Source: JAGDVO01 sp964590075 [NCBI: uncultured Aquificales bacterium] (GTDB lineage: Bacteria > Thermosulfidibacterota > Thermosulfidibacteria > Thermosulfidibacterales). Taken from it: a stretch of 64,000 nucleotides of DNA. The notes below the pieces were generated by a model that worked only from the letters and a program-made list of their open reading frames with translations, had not been told where the DNA came from and ran no database searches. The translations under genes were made by a program, and so were the position numbers. How positions within the stretch are numbered: the stretch's first letter is position 1; every line of letters starts with the position of its first letter. The stretch covers positions 1-64,000 of the forward strand of contig CAZPXS010000005.1 in assembly GCA_964590075.1 (NCBI GenBank), in the 5' to 3' direction. Below are positions 16,608 through 28,169 of this stretch, piece by piece.

Positions 16608-17807
16608 CTATTTCTTTCTTCTTGCGAGGACCGCGTAGGGTAGGGACCATATCTTACAGAAGCCCTCTCCAGCTTTGTGGTCGAAGGCGTCTTTGGCGTC
16701 GTAGGTGGCAAGCGCGTAATCGTATAAGCTGTAGTTAGATCTCCTACCAACAGGAATCACACTACCCTTATACAACTTTACCCTCACTTCTCCAGTTAGC
16801 GTTTCATTTACCTTGTCCATAAAGGCATCGAGCCCTTCTTTTATCGGAGTAAACCAGAGTCCGTAGTATACGAGTTCCGCATACTTTATCGATAGATGCT
16901 CCTTGAACCTAAAGGTTTCTCTGTCGAGACACATTCTCTCAAGTTCCTTGTGGGCGGTGTATAAGATCGTGGCCCCTGGTGCTTCATAAACTTCCCTCGA
17001 TTTTATACCGACCAGTCTATTCTCAACCATATCTATCCTACCTATGCCATGCCTTCCACCTATCTCATTCAGTCTCTCCATAAGAGTTACCGGATCCAAG
17101 CTCTCACCATTTATACTCACCGGAACTCCCTTCTCAAACTCAATGGTTATATACTCCGGTTCGTCAGGCGCCTTCTGTGGATTCTGCGTTATCATAAAGG
17201 CATCCTCCGGTGGCTCGATCCATGGATCTTCCAATACACCACACTCTATCGATATACTCCATATGTTCCTGTCTATGGAGTAGGGTTTGTCCTTCGTTAT
17301 CTCAACGGGAATGTTGTGCTTTATCGCGTATTCGATCTCTTCTTCCCTCGACTTAAACTCCCAGTCTCTAACTGGAGCTAATACCCTTAAGTTCGGGTTT
17401 AAGGCTCTCACACAGGTTTCAAATCTTACCTGATCGTTACCTTTACCTGTTGAACCATGTACCACAGCATCCGCCCCTTCCTCTTCCGCTATTTTAACAA
17501 GATACTTAGAAATTATCGGTCTATTGAGTGCTGTTCCAAGCGGATACTTGCCTTCATAGAGAGCCTGAGCTTTTAAAGCCCTAAAGCAGTAATCCTCGAG
17601 GAATTCCCTCTTTACATCAAGGATGTATGCCTTACTTGCACCTGTCGCCAGAGCCTTCTCTCTTACACGGTTCAGATCTTCCTGCTGGCCCACGTCGGCA
17701 CTGAAGGCTATCACCTCACAACCATACTTTTCTATCAACCACTTAAGAATCACCGACGTATCAAGCCCACCGGAGTAGGCAAGAACAACCTTCCTTAACC
17801 TTTCCAT
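16608..17807 (-). CDS. argG: Argininosuccinate synthase
   Basis: A 399-residue cytosolic enzyme joining citrulline and aspartate with ATP, the penultimate step of arginine synthesis. It has the pyrophosphatase loop AYSGGLDTSVI at residues 10-20, the VHGSTGKGNDQVRFE motif and SIDRNIWSISIECG, all standard for ArgG; length is typical. GGAGGTTTATT precedes the ATG. It lies 16 bases after argF on the same strand and both are likely driven by the promoter before argF. Confidence 0.97.
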   Translation of the reverse strand: MERLRKVVLAYSGGLDTSVILKWLIEKYGCEVIAFSADVGQQEDLNRVREKALATGASKAYILDVKREFLEDYCFRALKAQALYEGKYPLGTALNRPIISKYLVKIAEEEGADAVVHGSTGKGNDQVRFETCVRALNPNLRVLAPVRDWEFKSREEEIEYAIKHNIPVEITKDKPYSIDRNIWSISIECGVLEDPWIEPPEDAFMITQNPQKAPDEPEYITIEFEKGVPVSINGESLDPVTLMERLNEIGGRHGIGRIDMVENRLVGIKSREVYEAPGATILYTAHKELERMCLDRETFRFKEHLSIKYAELVYYGLWFTPIKEGLDAFMDKVNETLTGEVRVKLYKGSVIPVGRRSNYSLYDYALATYDAKDAFDHKAGEGFCKIWSLPYAVLARRKK

Positions 17808-17823
17808 AATAAACCTCCAGTAT

Positions 17824-18744
17824 TTATGGATTTATACCAAGTAAAAATAAGACCAAGGCTTTCTGTAGATGGAGCCTGTTTTCCGCCTCATCGAATACCA
17901 CTGAGTTTGGACCATCGATCACTTCATCCGTTACCTCAAGCCCCCTTCTTGCCGGTAGACAGTGCATAAAGAGAGTATCCTTTTTGGCTCTCTCCATGAG
18001 CTTACTGTTTACCTGAAAGTCCTTAAATACCTTTAGCCTCTCTTCAAATTCAGCCTCCTGGCCCATGCTACACCATACATCCGTGTATATGATATCCGCA
18101 TCTCTAACATCATCCATGGGGTTGTGTCCTATCCTTATTCTTGCTCCCTTTCTTATCGCCTCTTCCATTATGGTCCTATCAGGTTCATAACCTACCGGAC
18201 ATGAGATTACAAGATCAAAGGAGATTATCCCGGCTAACTCCACAAAACTATTGGCAACATTGTTTGAACCATCACCAACGAATACGAGTTTGAAGTCTTC
18301 AAACCTTCCGAGTTTTTCCCATATGGTGAAGAGGTCCGATAGGATCTGACAGGGATGGAGAAGATCAGAAAGGCCATTTATAACAGGTACTCTCGAATTC
18401 TCCGCGAATCTAACTACCTTCTCATGCTCAAAAACCCTGAGAACAACTATGTCCACATACCTCGAGATTGTACGGGCTGTATCCTCTATGGTTTCACCCT
18501 TGGATAACTGGGATTCCTGAGGGTTTATGAATATACTTCTACCACCAAGCTGGGAAAAGCCCGCCTCAAAGGATACTCTCGTTCTTGTGGAGGGTTTTTC
18601 AAAGATTAGAGCCATAGTTTTGCCGGTTAAGGGATACCACGGTAGCCCACTATACCATCTATCCTTTATCTTTTTTGTGTCCTTTAATAGCCTTACGATT
18701 TCATCTCTAGTTAAATCATTCAAACTTATTAAGTCCCTCTTCAT
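17824..18744 (-). CDS. argF: Ornithine carbamoyltransferase
   Basis: A 306-residue transcarbamylase making citrulline from ornithine and carbamoyl phosphate. The carbamoyl-phosphate loop EKPSTRTRVSFE (around residues 50-61), the HPCQILSDL segment and MHCLPARRGLEVTDEV are diagnostic of OTCase. The start is set at ATG 18744, six bases after GGAGAGG, rather than at the adjacent TTG 18747. It is the first gene of a leftward argF-argG unit facing an argA-like gene. Confidence 0.97.
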   Translation of the reverse strand: MKRDLISLNDLTRDEIVRLLKDTKKIKDRWYSGLPWYPLTGKTMALIFEKPSTRTRVSFEAGFSQLGGRSIFINPQESQLSKGETIEDTARTISRYVDIVVLRVFEHEKVVRFAENSRVPVINGLSDLLHPCQILSDLFTIWEKLGRFEDFKLVFVGDGSNNVANSFVELAGIISFDLVISCPVGYEPDRTIMEEAIRKGARIRIGHNPMDDVRDADIIYTDVWCSMGQEAEFEERLKVFKDFQVNSKLMERAKKDTLFMHCLPARRGLEVTDEVIDGPNSVVFDEAENRLHLQKALVLFLLGINP

Positions 18745-18784
18745 CAATTACCTCTCCTTGATGACTTAAGGTTTTGAATAATGC

Positions 18785-18813
18785 ATTTTACCATGTAGTT
18801 TCTCTATTGACAA
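18785..18813 (-). promoter_or_regulatory. Leftward promoter of argF-argG
   Basis: On the minus strand TTGTCA (18813-18808) and TAAAAT (18790-18785) are separated by exactly 17 bases, with argF starting 41 bases further on. A TGAAT half-site at 18775-18779, near the expected start of transcription, resembles half of an ArgR box, but the second half is poor. Promoter call is from box similarity. Confidence 0.6.
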
Positions 18814-18835
18814 TATAAAGACTGTTAGTTTAGAT
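18807..18835 (+). promoter_or_regulatory. Rightward promoter of the argA-ahcY-metK operon
   Basis: A consensus TTGACA (18807-18812) and TTAGAT (18830-18835) are 17 bases apart. The -35 shares six bases with the -35 of the leftward argF promoter, so both cannot be occupied at the same time. The predicted transcription start lies around 18842, at the ATG of the argA-like gene, which would give a leaderless or nearly leaderless message. Confidence 0.6.
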
Positions 18836-18842
18836 GGAATTA

Positions 18843-21649
<2,807 letters not shown>

Positions 21650-21666
<17 letters not shown>

Positions 21667-22201
21667 CGGTAGGGATATACCCAATATTCTTACGATCGTA
21701 AGGGTTTTGATCTCACCTTTGGTCTATATGCTCTTTTCGGTAGGTAACCCCACTGTAGATAAGTTTGCAGCTTTTATATTTATCATCGGTGCAATTACGG
21801 ATATGCTCGATGGTTTTATAGCGAGAAGAATGGATGCCTCAAGTGATTTTGGTAAAATAGTGGATCCTATTGCGGATAAACTATTTATGTTTAGTGCACT
21901 TTTACCCTTTGTGGCAAGAAGCATAATACCAAGCTTTATACTTTACGTTATATTTGCCAGGGATATGATAGTTATGGCCCTCAGAAACCTTGTTGCATCA
22001 AGAGGTATTACGACCTATAGTGACCTTATGGGTAAGATAAAGACCTTCATCCTCTTTCTCAGTGTCTGCATATACCCCTTTGGCTACGATAGATACGCCA
22101 TCTACGGATTTTATTTAGGTGCTTTAATTTCCCTTGTATCTGGTGTAAATTATTCGGTCAAATACATAAAATTACTCGCTGGAGGGGAAAATGTACAGTA
22201 A
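21650..22201 (+). CDS. pgsA: CDP-diacylglycerol--glycerol-3-phosphate phosphatidyltransferase
   Basis: A 183-residue integral membrane CDP-alcohol phosphotransferase. The family motif D-x2-D-G-x2-A-R-x8-G-x3-D-x3-D is present as [10 protein letters not shown] followed by [12 protein letters not shown]. It forms phosphatidylglycerol phosphate in the inner membrane. It overlaps gpsA by 17 bases and metK by 11, so the three genes are read together. About five hydrophobic segments are visible. Confidence 0.93.
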
Positions 22202-23351
22202 AGGTAAGGTGCTATTTACCTCTGAGTCTGTTACCGAGGGACATCCCGATAAGATCGCCGATCAGATATCCGATGCGGTACTTGATGCGATAATTGAGCA
22301 GGATCCCTACGGAAGGGTAGCCTGTGAGACACTTGTTACCACTGGTTTGGTCTTCGTTGCAGGAGAGATAACTACCACTTGCTATGTTGATATTCCAACG
22401 ATAGCAAGGGAGACTATAAAGGAGATCGGGTATACCAGGGCAAAGTACGGCTTTGATTACGAAACCTGTGCGGTGATCACATCCATACACGAACAATCGC
22501 CAGATATTGCTATGGGAGTAGAGCCGGGTGGTGCCGGTGATCAGGGTTTGATGTTCGGCTTTGCGGTAAGAGAAACCGAGGAGTTGATGCCACTACCCAT
22601 AATGCTTGCCCATAAGCTATGTATGAGGCTTGCGGAGGTTAGAAAGAAGGATATACTCGATTATCTCAGACCCGATGGGAAGAGTCAGGTTACGGTACTT
22701 TACGAGGATGGTAAACCGGTTAGAGTAGATTCTATAGTCCTATCGGCACAACATGCTCCGGATATTAGCCTCAGACAGCTAAGGGAGGATCTCATAGAGT
22801 ATGTTATCAAGCCTGTTATACCTCCGGAATATCTGGATGAGGATAGTGTGAGGTATTACATAAACCCTACCGGTAGATTTGTTATAGGCGGTCCTATGGC
22901 TGATACGGGACTTACAGGTAGAAAGATAATAGTCGATACGTACGGTGGTGCTGCAAGACACGGAGGTGGTTGTTTCTCCGGTAAGGATCCTACGAAGGTT
23001 GATAGAAGTGCCTCATACATGGCTCGTTATATAGCTAAGAATATAGTTGCATCCGGTATAGCGGATGTATGTGAGATACAGTTGAGCTATGCGATAGGTG
23101 TTGCCGAACCTGTGGCTGTGTACATAGATACAAGAGGAACCGGTAAGATTCCGGATGAGAGGATAGTTGAACTCGTGAGAAAGATGTTTGATCTTACACC
23201 AAAGGGTATAATAGAAAAATTGCAGTTGAGAAGACCTATATACAAGAAGACGGCGAGTTACGGACACTTCGGTAGAAACGAACCTGAGTTTACATGGGAG
23301 AAAGTGGATATGGCTGAGGAGATAAGAAGGGAAGCTGAGTTGATGGGATAA
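22191..23351 (+). CDS. metK: S-adenosylmethionine synthase
   Basis: A 386-residue methionine adenosyltransferase making SAM from methionine and ATP. Motifs are [20 protein letters not shown], the [10 protein letters not shown] hexapeptide region, and the P-loop-like [19 protein letters not shown], quoted in parts. Length is typical. No SAM riboswitch is seen before it; the gene lies inside the operon, overlapping pgsA. Confidence 0.97.
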   Translation: MYSKGKVLFTSESVTEGHPDKIADQISDAVLDAIIEQDPYGRVACETLVTTGLVFVAGEITTTCYVDIPTIARETIKEIGYTRAKYGFDYETCAVITSIHEQSPDIAMGVEPGGAGDQGLMFGFAVRETEELMPLPIMLAHKLCMRLAEVRKKDILDYLRPDGKSQVTVLYEDGKPVRVDSIVLSAQHAPDISLRQLREDLIEYVIKPVIPPEYLDEDSVRYYINPTGRFVIGGPMADTGLTGRKIIVDTYGGAARHGGGCFSGKDPTKVDRSASYMARYIAKNIVASGIADVCEIQLSYAIGVAEPVAVYIDTRGTGKIPDERIVELVRKMFDLTPKGIIEKLQLRRPIYKKTASYGHFGRNEPEFTWEKVDMAEEIRREAELMG

Positions 23352-23370
23352 TAGGTGATGGAGGCTTGAG

Positions 23371-23847
23371 GTGGCTGAGGTAGCTATAATAATAGGTAGC
23401 ATAAACGATAGGGATTATACCAAGGATACGGTTAAGATTCTTGAAGAGTTTGGTGTTAGTTATGAGTTAAGGGTTCTCTCTGCCCATAGAACACCGGAAC
23501 TCTTGAAAAAATACATTGAAGACTTCGAGTCAAGGGGGGGTAAGGTTTTTATAGCCTTCGCAGGTTATGCGGCACATCTTGCCGGTGTCATAGCTTCCCA
23601 TACGGTTCTTCCCGTGATCGGTGTTCCTGTTGCAAGTAGTGTTTTAAATGGTATTGATGCTCTTTTGTCTATGGTTCAGATGCCGAAGGGGATACCTGTT
23701 GCCACGGTGACTATAAACGGTGGGGGAAACGCTGCTTTACTTGCTATCTCTATCCTTTCGGTTTATAGGGATGATCTCAAAAAGAAACTTGTAGAATACA
23801 GGGAAGCAAGGAAGAGAGAGATTGAAGAAATTAATAAGAATCTCTGA
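23371..23847 (+). CDS. purE: N5-carboxyaminoimidazole ribonucleotide mutase (PurE)
   Basis: A 158-residue purine-synthesis mutase. It shows IIIGSINDRDYTKDTVKILEEF, LRVLSAHRTPELLKKYI, the AGYAAHLAGVIASHT loop and PVASSVLNGIDALLSMVQMP, quoted in part, matching class I PurE, which rearranges N5-CAIR to CAIR. The start is GTG 23371. PurK is not in the window. It overlaps the following Sua5-family gene by 26 bases. Confidence 0.93.
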   Translation: MAEVAIIIGSINDRDYTKDTVKILEEFGVSYELRVLSAHRTPELLKKYIEDFESRGGKVFIAFAGYAAHLAGVIASHTVLPVIGVPVASSVLNGIDALLSMVQMPKGIPVATVTINGGGNAALLAISILSVYRDDLKKKLVEYREARKREIEEINKNL

Positions 23848-24436
23848 TAGTGAAGTAGTCGATATAACCGTTGAGGTACTAAAAAGAGGTGGTATTGTAA
23901 TATTTCCGACCGATACCCTCTACGGGTTACTCGGGGTTGTTGAGAATCGGGATGTACTAGAGAGGTTGGTAAGTATAAAGGGGAGGGAGGAGGGTAAGCC
24001 CTTCCCTATATTCGTTTCCTCCATAGATATGGCTAAACGTTACATAGAGGTTGATGAGAACGTCAAAAAGCTCTTCGATAGTTTTTTGCCCGGTCCTTTA
24101 ACAGTGGTAGCAAAGGCCTTGAGATATATTCCCTATGTAACATCGGGTGAGGGGAAAATCGGTGTTAGGATCCCTGAGGTATCTAAACTGATAGTTATAG
24201 TGGAATCTCTCGGGGTAGCGGTAACCGGCACAAGTGCAAATTTTTCGGGTAAAGTTGCCCCTAAGAGTTTTGAAGAGATAGATCCCGATCTATTTGAACT
24301 CGTGGATCTTGCGGTTGATGGGGGTACACTCTTAGGTAAACCATCTACCGTGTTTGATGTGGTCGATCTTAGGATAATAAGGGAGGGAGCTATAGATGGA
24401 AAAGAAATCTTTAGATGTCTTAAAGAAAACAAATAA
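23822..24436 (+). CDS. tsaC: Threonylcarbamoyl-AMP synthase (Sua5/YrdC/YciO family)
   Basis: A 204-residue YrdC-domain protein with GGIVIFPTDTLYGLLGVV, KGREEGKPFPIFVSS, LPGPLTVVAKA, VGVRIPE-like GVRIPEVSKL and the GTSANFSG loop. Members make threonylcarbamoyl-AMP from threonine, bicarbonate and ATP for the t6A modification of ANN-reading tRNAs. The start appears to be TTG 23822 inside the end of purE, because no ATG lies before the conserved core. The family also contains YciO proteins of less certain role. Confidence 0.88.
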   Translation: MKKLIRISDSEVVDITVEVLKRGGIVIFPTDTLYGLLGVVENRDVLERLVSIKGREEGKPFPIFVSSIDMAKRYIEVDENVKKLFDSFLPGPLTVVAKALRYIPYVTSGEGKIGVRIPEVSKLIVIVESLGVAVTGTSANFSGKVAPKSFEEIDPDLFELVDLAVDGGTLLGKPSTVFDVVDLRIIREGAIDGKEIFRCLKENK

Positions 24437-25727
24437 GTCTAAGAGTCTTTTCGAAAGGGCCCTTAGGGTTATACCGGGAGGTGTAAGCCATAACATAAGG
24501 TATTTTCCTCCCTATCCCTTTTTCGTGGAAAGGGCCAAGGGTTCAAAGATATGGGATGTTGATGGAAACTGCTACATAGATTACTGGATGGGTCATTACG
24601 CTCATATCATGGGTCATAGTTACGAAGAGGTTGTTGAGGCGGTAACTGACCTTATTAGAAATAGGGGTTATCACTTTGGGTTGCCCAACAGGGAAGAGGT
24701 TGAACTTGCAGAGTTGATACTAAGCATAATGGATGAGTTTGATATGGTTAGATTTTGTACCTCAGGTAGCGATGCGGCAAGTTTCGCCGTAAGACTGGCA
24801 AGGGCTTATACGGGTAGAGAGATAGTTTTAAAGGTAAAGGGTGGGTGGCATGGAGCTTCAACCGATTTAATCAAGGGTTCGAATTACCCCTTCGAGGTTA
24901 CGGAAAGTCAGGGAATACCGGATAGTGTCTACGATAACGTTGTCCTTATTCCCTTCAACAACTGGGAGGAGACAGAGAGGATAATAGATGAGTATGGTGA
25001 GGATATAGCCTGTGCTATAGTTGAGCCCGTTTTGGGAGCCGGTGGTTTTATACCGGGCGAAAAGGAGTATCTTAGGAATCTTAAGAAAAAGCTGGGGAAA
25101 GCTGGTGCGCTACTTATATTCGATGAGGTGATCACTGGTTTTAGGGTTTCCTTGAAGGGTTACTATGGCTATGTCGGTGTTGTACCTGATATTGTAACCC
25201 TTGGCAAGATCGTGGGTGGTGGTTTCCCAATAGGGGTTGTTCTATCGAGAAGGGATATAATGGAGTTGAGTTCGAGGGAGAGAAAGAAGCCCGATAGGGT
25301 ACTGATAGGTGGTGGGACTTTCTCGTGTAATCCTGTCAGTATGGTTGCCGGTTTAACCGTTATAAGGAGACTAGTTGAGGATGGGGATGAGATCTACGGT
25401 TACCTTTCCGCTATTACCGAGAAGTTAAGAAGAGGGATAGAGGAAGTTGGAAGGGCAAAGGGTTTGATAGTTAAAACGACCGGGATAGCCTCTCTCTTTA
25501 AGGTTCACATACTTAAGGAGGATGCTGAGATAAGAGGAGTTGATGACATATATAAATATACTTACTGGGAAGAGGTGGATGGCGAGTTTAGAAGCTATCT
25601 TGCAAGACATGGCGTAAACATGATCCACCTATGCGGTGCGGTATCATACGCACATAGGATTGAGGATATTGAAATGACTATAGATGTTTTTGAAGGTTTC
25701 TTTGAATGGCTGAGGGAAAGGTTGTAG
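24396..25727 (+). CDS. Glutamate-1-semialdehyde aminomutase-family PLP enzyme
   Basis: A 443-residue class III aminotransferase-fold protein. It has FERALRVIPGGVSHNIRYFP, SKIWDVDGNCYIDYWMGHYA, VRFCTSGSDAASFAVRLARA, the PLP aspartate in LLIFDEVITGFRVS and the Schiff-base lysine in TLGKIVGGGFPIGVV. This arrangement is that of HemL, but substitutions in the substrate region (GHYAHIMGH, GGWHGAS) make it a divergent member. It may be the heme-synthesis enzyme or a paralogue with another amino substrate. No other heme gene is in the window. It overlaps the TsaC gene by 41 bases and the following epimerase by 22. Confidence 0.8.
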   Translation: MEKKSLDVLKKTNKSKSLFERALRVIPGGVSHNIRYFPPYPFFVERAKGSKIWDVDGNCYIDYWMGHYAHIMGHSYEEVVEAVTDLIRNRGYHFGLPNREEVELAELILSIMDEFDMVRFCTSGSDAASFAVRLARAYTGREIVLKVKGGWHGASTDLIKGSNYPFEVTESQGIPDSVYDNVVLIPFNNWEETERIIDEYGEDIACAIVEPVLGAGGFIPGEKEYLRNLKKKLGKAGALLIFDEVITGFRVSLKGYYGYVGVVPDIVTLGKIVGGGFPIGVVLSRRDIMELSSRERKKPDRVLIGGGTFSCNPVSMVAGLTVIRRLVEDGDEIYGYLSAITEKLRRGIEEVGRAKGLIVKTTGIASLFKVHILKEDAEIRGVDDIYKYTYWEEVDGEFRSYLARHGVNMIHLCGAVSYAHRIEDIEMTIDVFEGFFEWLRERL

Positions 25728-26659
25728 CTGTAATAGGGGCAAGTGGCTTTTTAGGTAGGCATATAGTAGGGAATCTCCTAAATAACGGTTACTATGTGGT
25801 TGGTTTCTCTAGGAGAAAGGTTGAGTTTGATAGTGGGAACTATAGCTGGCATCGTCTCGATATTGAGGATCCAAAAGCTGTAGGCTCTATCGATTTTAAG
25901 AGATTCTACGCGGTGGTGCTAAATAGTGGGCTTGTGGCATCAAGTAATCCTGCGAGATTCTGGGCGGTAAATGCTATGGGTACTTTCAATGTGGTCTCTC
26001 ACCTCGAAAGCATGGGGTATGAGGGTAAGTTTCTGTACATAAGTTCCTTAGCTATATACGGTCCCGGTGAACACTCCCATGATGAGGAGGAGTTTAGTCC
26101 TATAAGCGAATACGGTAAGTCAAAGTTGTTTGCCGAAAGGTTGATAAGAAGATCAAGACTCAGATGGAACATACTTAGACCTCCCGTTATATTTGGGGAG
26201 TACGATGTTGGTCTCAAGGATATAGTAAAACTCATATCCTTGGGGATTGGACTTAGATGGAATAGACCAAAAGTGATAAGCGTTGTATACGCTGGTAATG
26301 TTGCAGAGGCGGTAAGGTGTATAATCGAAAGTTCGGTAGATGCTACTATATTCACTATAAAGGATGCCGATTTTACCTGGGAAGAGTTTTCGATTTCTCT
26401 TTCAAGCATCCTGGGTAGGAAGATAAAATTCTGGCTTACTCTCAATGATTTTGTTATAAAGGCTATATTCTATCCCGGTATATTTCTGGGTTGTATCCTT
26501 GGTGGATCGAGCTTCTTCAATAGGGATAAACTAAAAGAGATACTCGCCGATAGGTGGGTTTACAAAAGTACCAATGTTGAGGCTATCGGTTATAGCAGGG
26601 TCTTTTCCTTAGAGGATTCTATCTCCAGATCCCTTAGAAATTGGTATCTTCTAAAATAA
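25706..26659 (+). CDS. NAD-dependent epimerase/dehydratase (extended SDR)
   Basis: A 317-residue extended short-chain dehydrogenase. The N-terminus holds the NAD loop VVAVIGASGFLGRHIVGNLL, the catalytic pair is in EYGKSKLFAERLIRRS (Y-x3-K), preceded by the serine of YISSLAIYGPGE, and LRPPVIFGEYD follows. Such enzymes act on nucleotide sugars or other hydroxy/keto substrates; the actual one is unknown. It is the last gene of the rightward operon and overlaps the GSA-aminomutase-like gene, so the two may act on related compounds. Confidence 0.85.
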   Translation: MAEGKVVAVIGASGFLGRHIVGNLLNNGYYVVGFSRRKVEFDSGNYSWHRLDIEDPKAVGSIDFKRFYAVVLNSGLVASSNPARFWAVNAMGTFNVVSHLESMGYEGKFLYISSLAIYGPGEHSHDEEEFSPISEYGKSKLFAERLIRRSRLRWNILRPPVIFGEYDVGLKDIVKLISLGIGLRWNRPKVISVVYAGNVAEAVRCIIESSVDATIFTIKDADFTWEEFSISLSSILGRKIKFWLTLNDFVIKAIFYPGIFLGCILGGSSFFNRDKLKEILADRWVYKSTNVEAIGYSRVFSLEDSISRSLRNWYLLK

Positions 26660-26698
26660 GAACTTTTTCCTAGGATATCTAGTAAGAAGTTCTTATTT
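26654..26698 (+). terminator. Hairpin at the end of the argA-metK-epimerase operon
   Basis: Twelve perfectly paired bases, AAATAAGAACTT (26654-26665) with AAGTTCTTATTT (26687-26698), enclose a 21-base loop. The 5' arm contains the epimerase stop codon and the 3' arm ends in T-rich sequence. It most likely ends the operon and insulates the cytochrome module. Confidence 0.6.
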
Positions 26699-26728
26699 GG
26701 AGTTTAGGTAGAGTTGTAGTAAAAGTAA

Positions 26729-26744
26729 TGTGTAGATTATCACT
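26729..26744. promoter_or_regulatory. CRP/FNR-family-like near palindrome before the multiheme cytochrome
   Basis: TGTGT-AGATTA-TCACT matches the TGTGA-N6-TCACA spacing of CRP-type sites with two terminal mismatches, and lies 17 bases before the cytochrome start. The ribosome binding site GGAGGTG follows at 26751-26757. No regulator of this family is encoded in the window, so this is only a candidate. Confidence 0.3.
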
Positions 26745-26761
26745 ATTTATGGAGGTGCCTT

Positions 26762-28153
26762 ATGGGTGTTTTTATAAACCTTTTCGTGATCGGTTTTATT
26801 AGTTTTCTGGTTTTATTTTTACCAAGTTATGGATATTCTGAATGTTCAGATTGTCACGGGACGAAGGGATCTATTGAGAAAACTTTCGCTAATGGTGAGA
26901 AGATCGATGCCTTTGTGGATATGAGTAAATATAAGGCTTCGGCTCATGGTAGGCTTTCCTGTAACTCCTGTCATAAAGGTTACGCCGATGGACATGAGGG
27001 TAAAAAGTTTAAGAGTCTTGCTGATTTCAGAAAAAAACAGCAGGTTTGTCTGGAATGTCACGGGGAGAAGCTCAGTAAGCTCTCCTCCCATAGTAACTTT
27101 GTAGAGGAGTATAGGAAGGGGAATCCGAGGTGTATAGAGTGTCACGATCCTCACTATTTAAGTAGGGGGGTCAAGAGTTCCGGTGAATCTTACTGTATGA
27201 CCTGCCATTCTCAGAATCTTACCAAAACCTTTAAGAATGGTGAGAGGATATCTGTAAAAGTTGATCCCAAAGTTTTAAAAAATTCGGTACATAAAGATCT
27301 TAACTGTTCAGACTGTCACAGTGGTTTTTCGAGAACCCAGCATCCTTCGAGGGTCTTTTCGAGTTATAAGGAGTTTGTAATTTACACTACCGAGGGTTGT
27401 AGAAAATGCCATTTCGATAAGTTTGTTAAAAGTTCGGAAAGTATCCATGCTAAACTTCTCTCCGAAGGGGTTGAGTCAGCTCCTTCATGTGTAGATTGTC
27501 ACGGTTCCCATGATGTAACTTTTATCTCTCAGAACAAGATAGTACAGGTAAGGGTATGTGGTAACTGCCATGGGGATGTATCTGAAGTGTACTCCAAGAG
27601 TGTACACGGAAAGGCGGTTATTGAGCGGAAGGATAACAATGCCGCTGGCTGTGCCGACTGCCATACCGCTCATACTGTGAGAGATCCCAAAACTTTTGAT
27701 TATAAACTAGCGATCCCGGAGATATGTGGAAGGTGTCATGGTAACGCTGAACTCATGAAGAAATACAACCTTTCCGCTAATGTTGTAAATACTTATCTTT
27801 CCGATTTTCACGGTGTTACTCTAAAGATGTACAAAGAACTACAGGCTGGAACTCAGAGAGTTAAACCTATAGCGGTCTGTACCGATTGCCATGGTTATCA
27901 TGATGTTTTTCATATAGACCAATCAAACATGGCTATTGTTAAGGAGAGGTTGGTTAAAGCCTGTGCTACCTGTCATCCTGGGGCTAGTAAGAACTTTCCC
28001 GATGCTTGGTTACCCCACTATAGTCCAACATTACAGAATGCCCCTTTAGTCTTCCTGGTAAAGGCTTTTTATTCTGTTTTTATTCCCTTTATGATAGCTG
28101 GTCTTATATTAAACGTTCTTTTACATATATGGCGTTACATAACTGGCAAATAA
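26762..28153 (+). CDS. Membrane-anchored 13-heme cytochrome c
   Basis: A 463-residue exported cytochrome. An N-terminal hydrophobic signal (residues 4-24) precedes the first heme motif CSDCH at 28-32. In all I count thirteen C-x2-C-H motifs (CSDCH, CNSCH, CLECH, CIECH, CMTCH, CSDCH, CRKCH, CVDCH, CGNCH, CADCH, CGRCH, CTDCH, CATCH), the last near residue 401. A hydrophobic stretch at about 430-456 anchors it in the membrane with the hemes in the periplasm. The next gene encodes a b-type cytochrome, so the two probably form a quinone-linked electron transfer complex, in the manner of CbcL-like proteins where both parts are fused. Direction and terminal acceptor are unknown. Confidence 0.9.
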   Translation: MGVFINLFVIGFISFLVLFLPSYGYSECSDCHGTKGSIEKTFANGEKIDAFVDMSKYKASAHGRLSCNSCHKGYADGHEGKKFKSLADFRKKQQVCLECHGEKLSKLSSHSNFVEEYRKGNPRCIECHDPHYLSRGVKSSGESYCMTCHSQNLTKTFKNGERISVKVDPKVLKNSVHKDLNCSDCHSGFSRTQHPSRVFSSYKEFVIYTTEGCRKCHFDKFVKSSESIHAKLLSEGVESAPSCVDCHGSHDVTFISQNKIVQVRVCGNCHGDVSEVYSKSVHGKAVIERKDNNAAGCADCHTAHTVRDPKTFDYKLAIPEICGRCHGNAELMKKYNLSANVVNTYLSDFHGVTLKMYKELQAGTQRVKPIAVCTDCHGYHDVFHIDQSNMAIVKERLVKACATCHPGASKNFPDAWLPHYSPTLQNAPLVFLVKAFYSVFIPFMIAGLILNVLLHIWRYITGK

Positions 28154-28169
28154 AATAGGGAGGTGGAGT

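Noticed and set aside
22100-22191. SAM riboswitch before metK
   Set aside because: metK starts within pgsA coding sequence; there is no leader space for a riboswitch.
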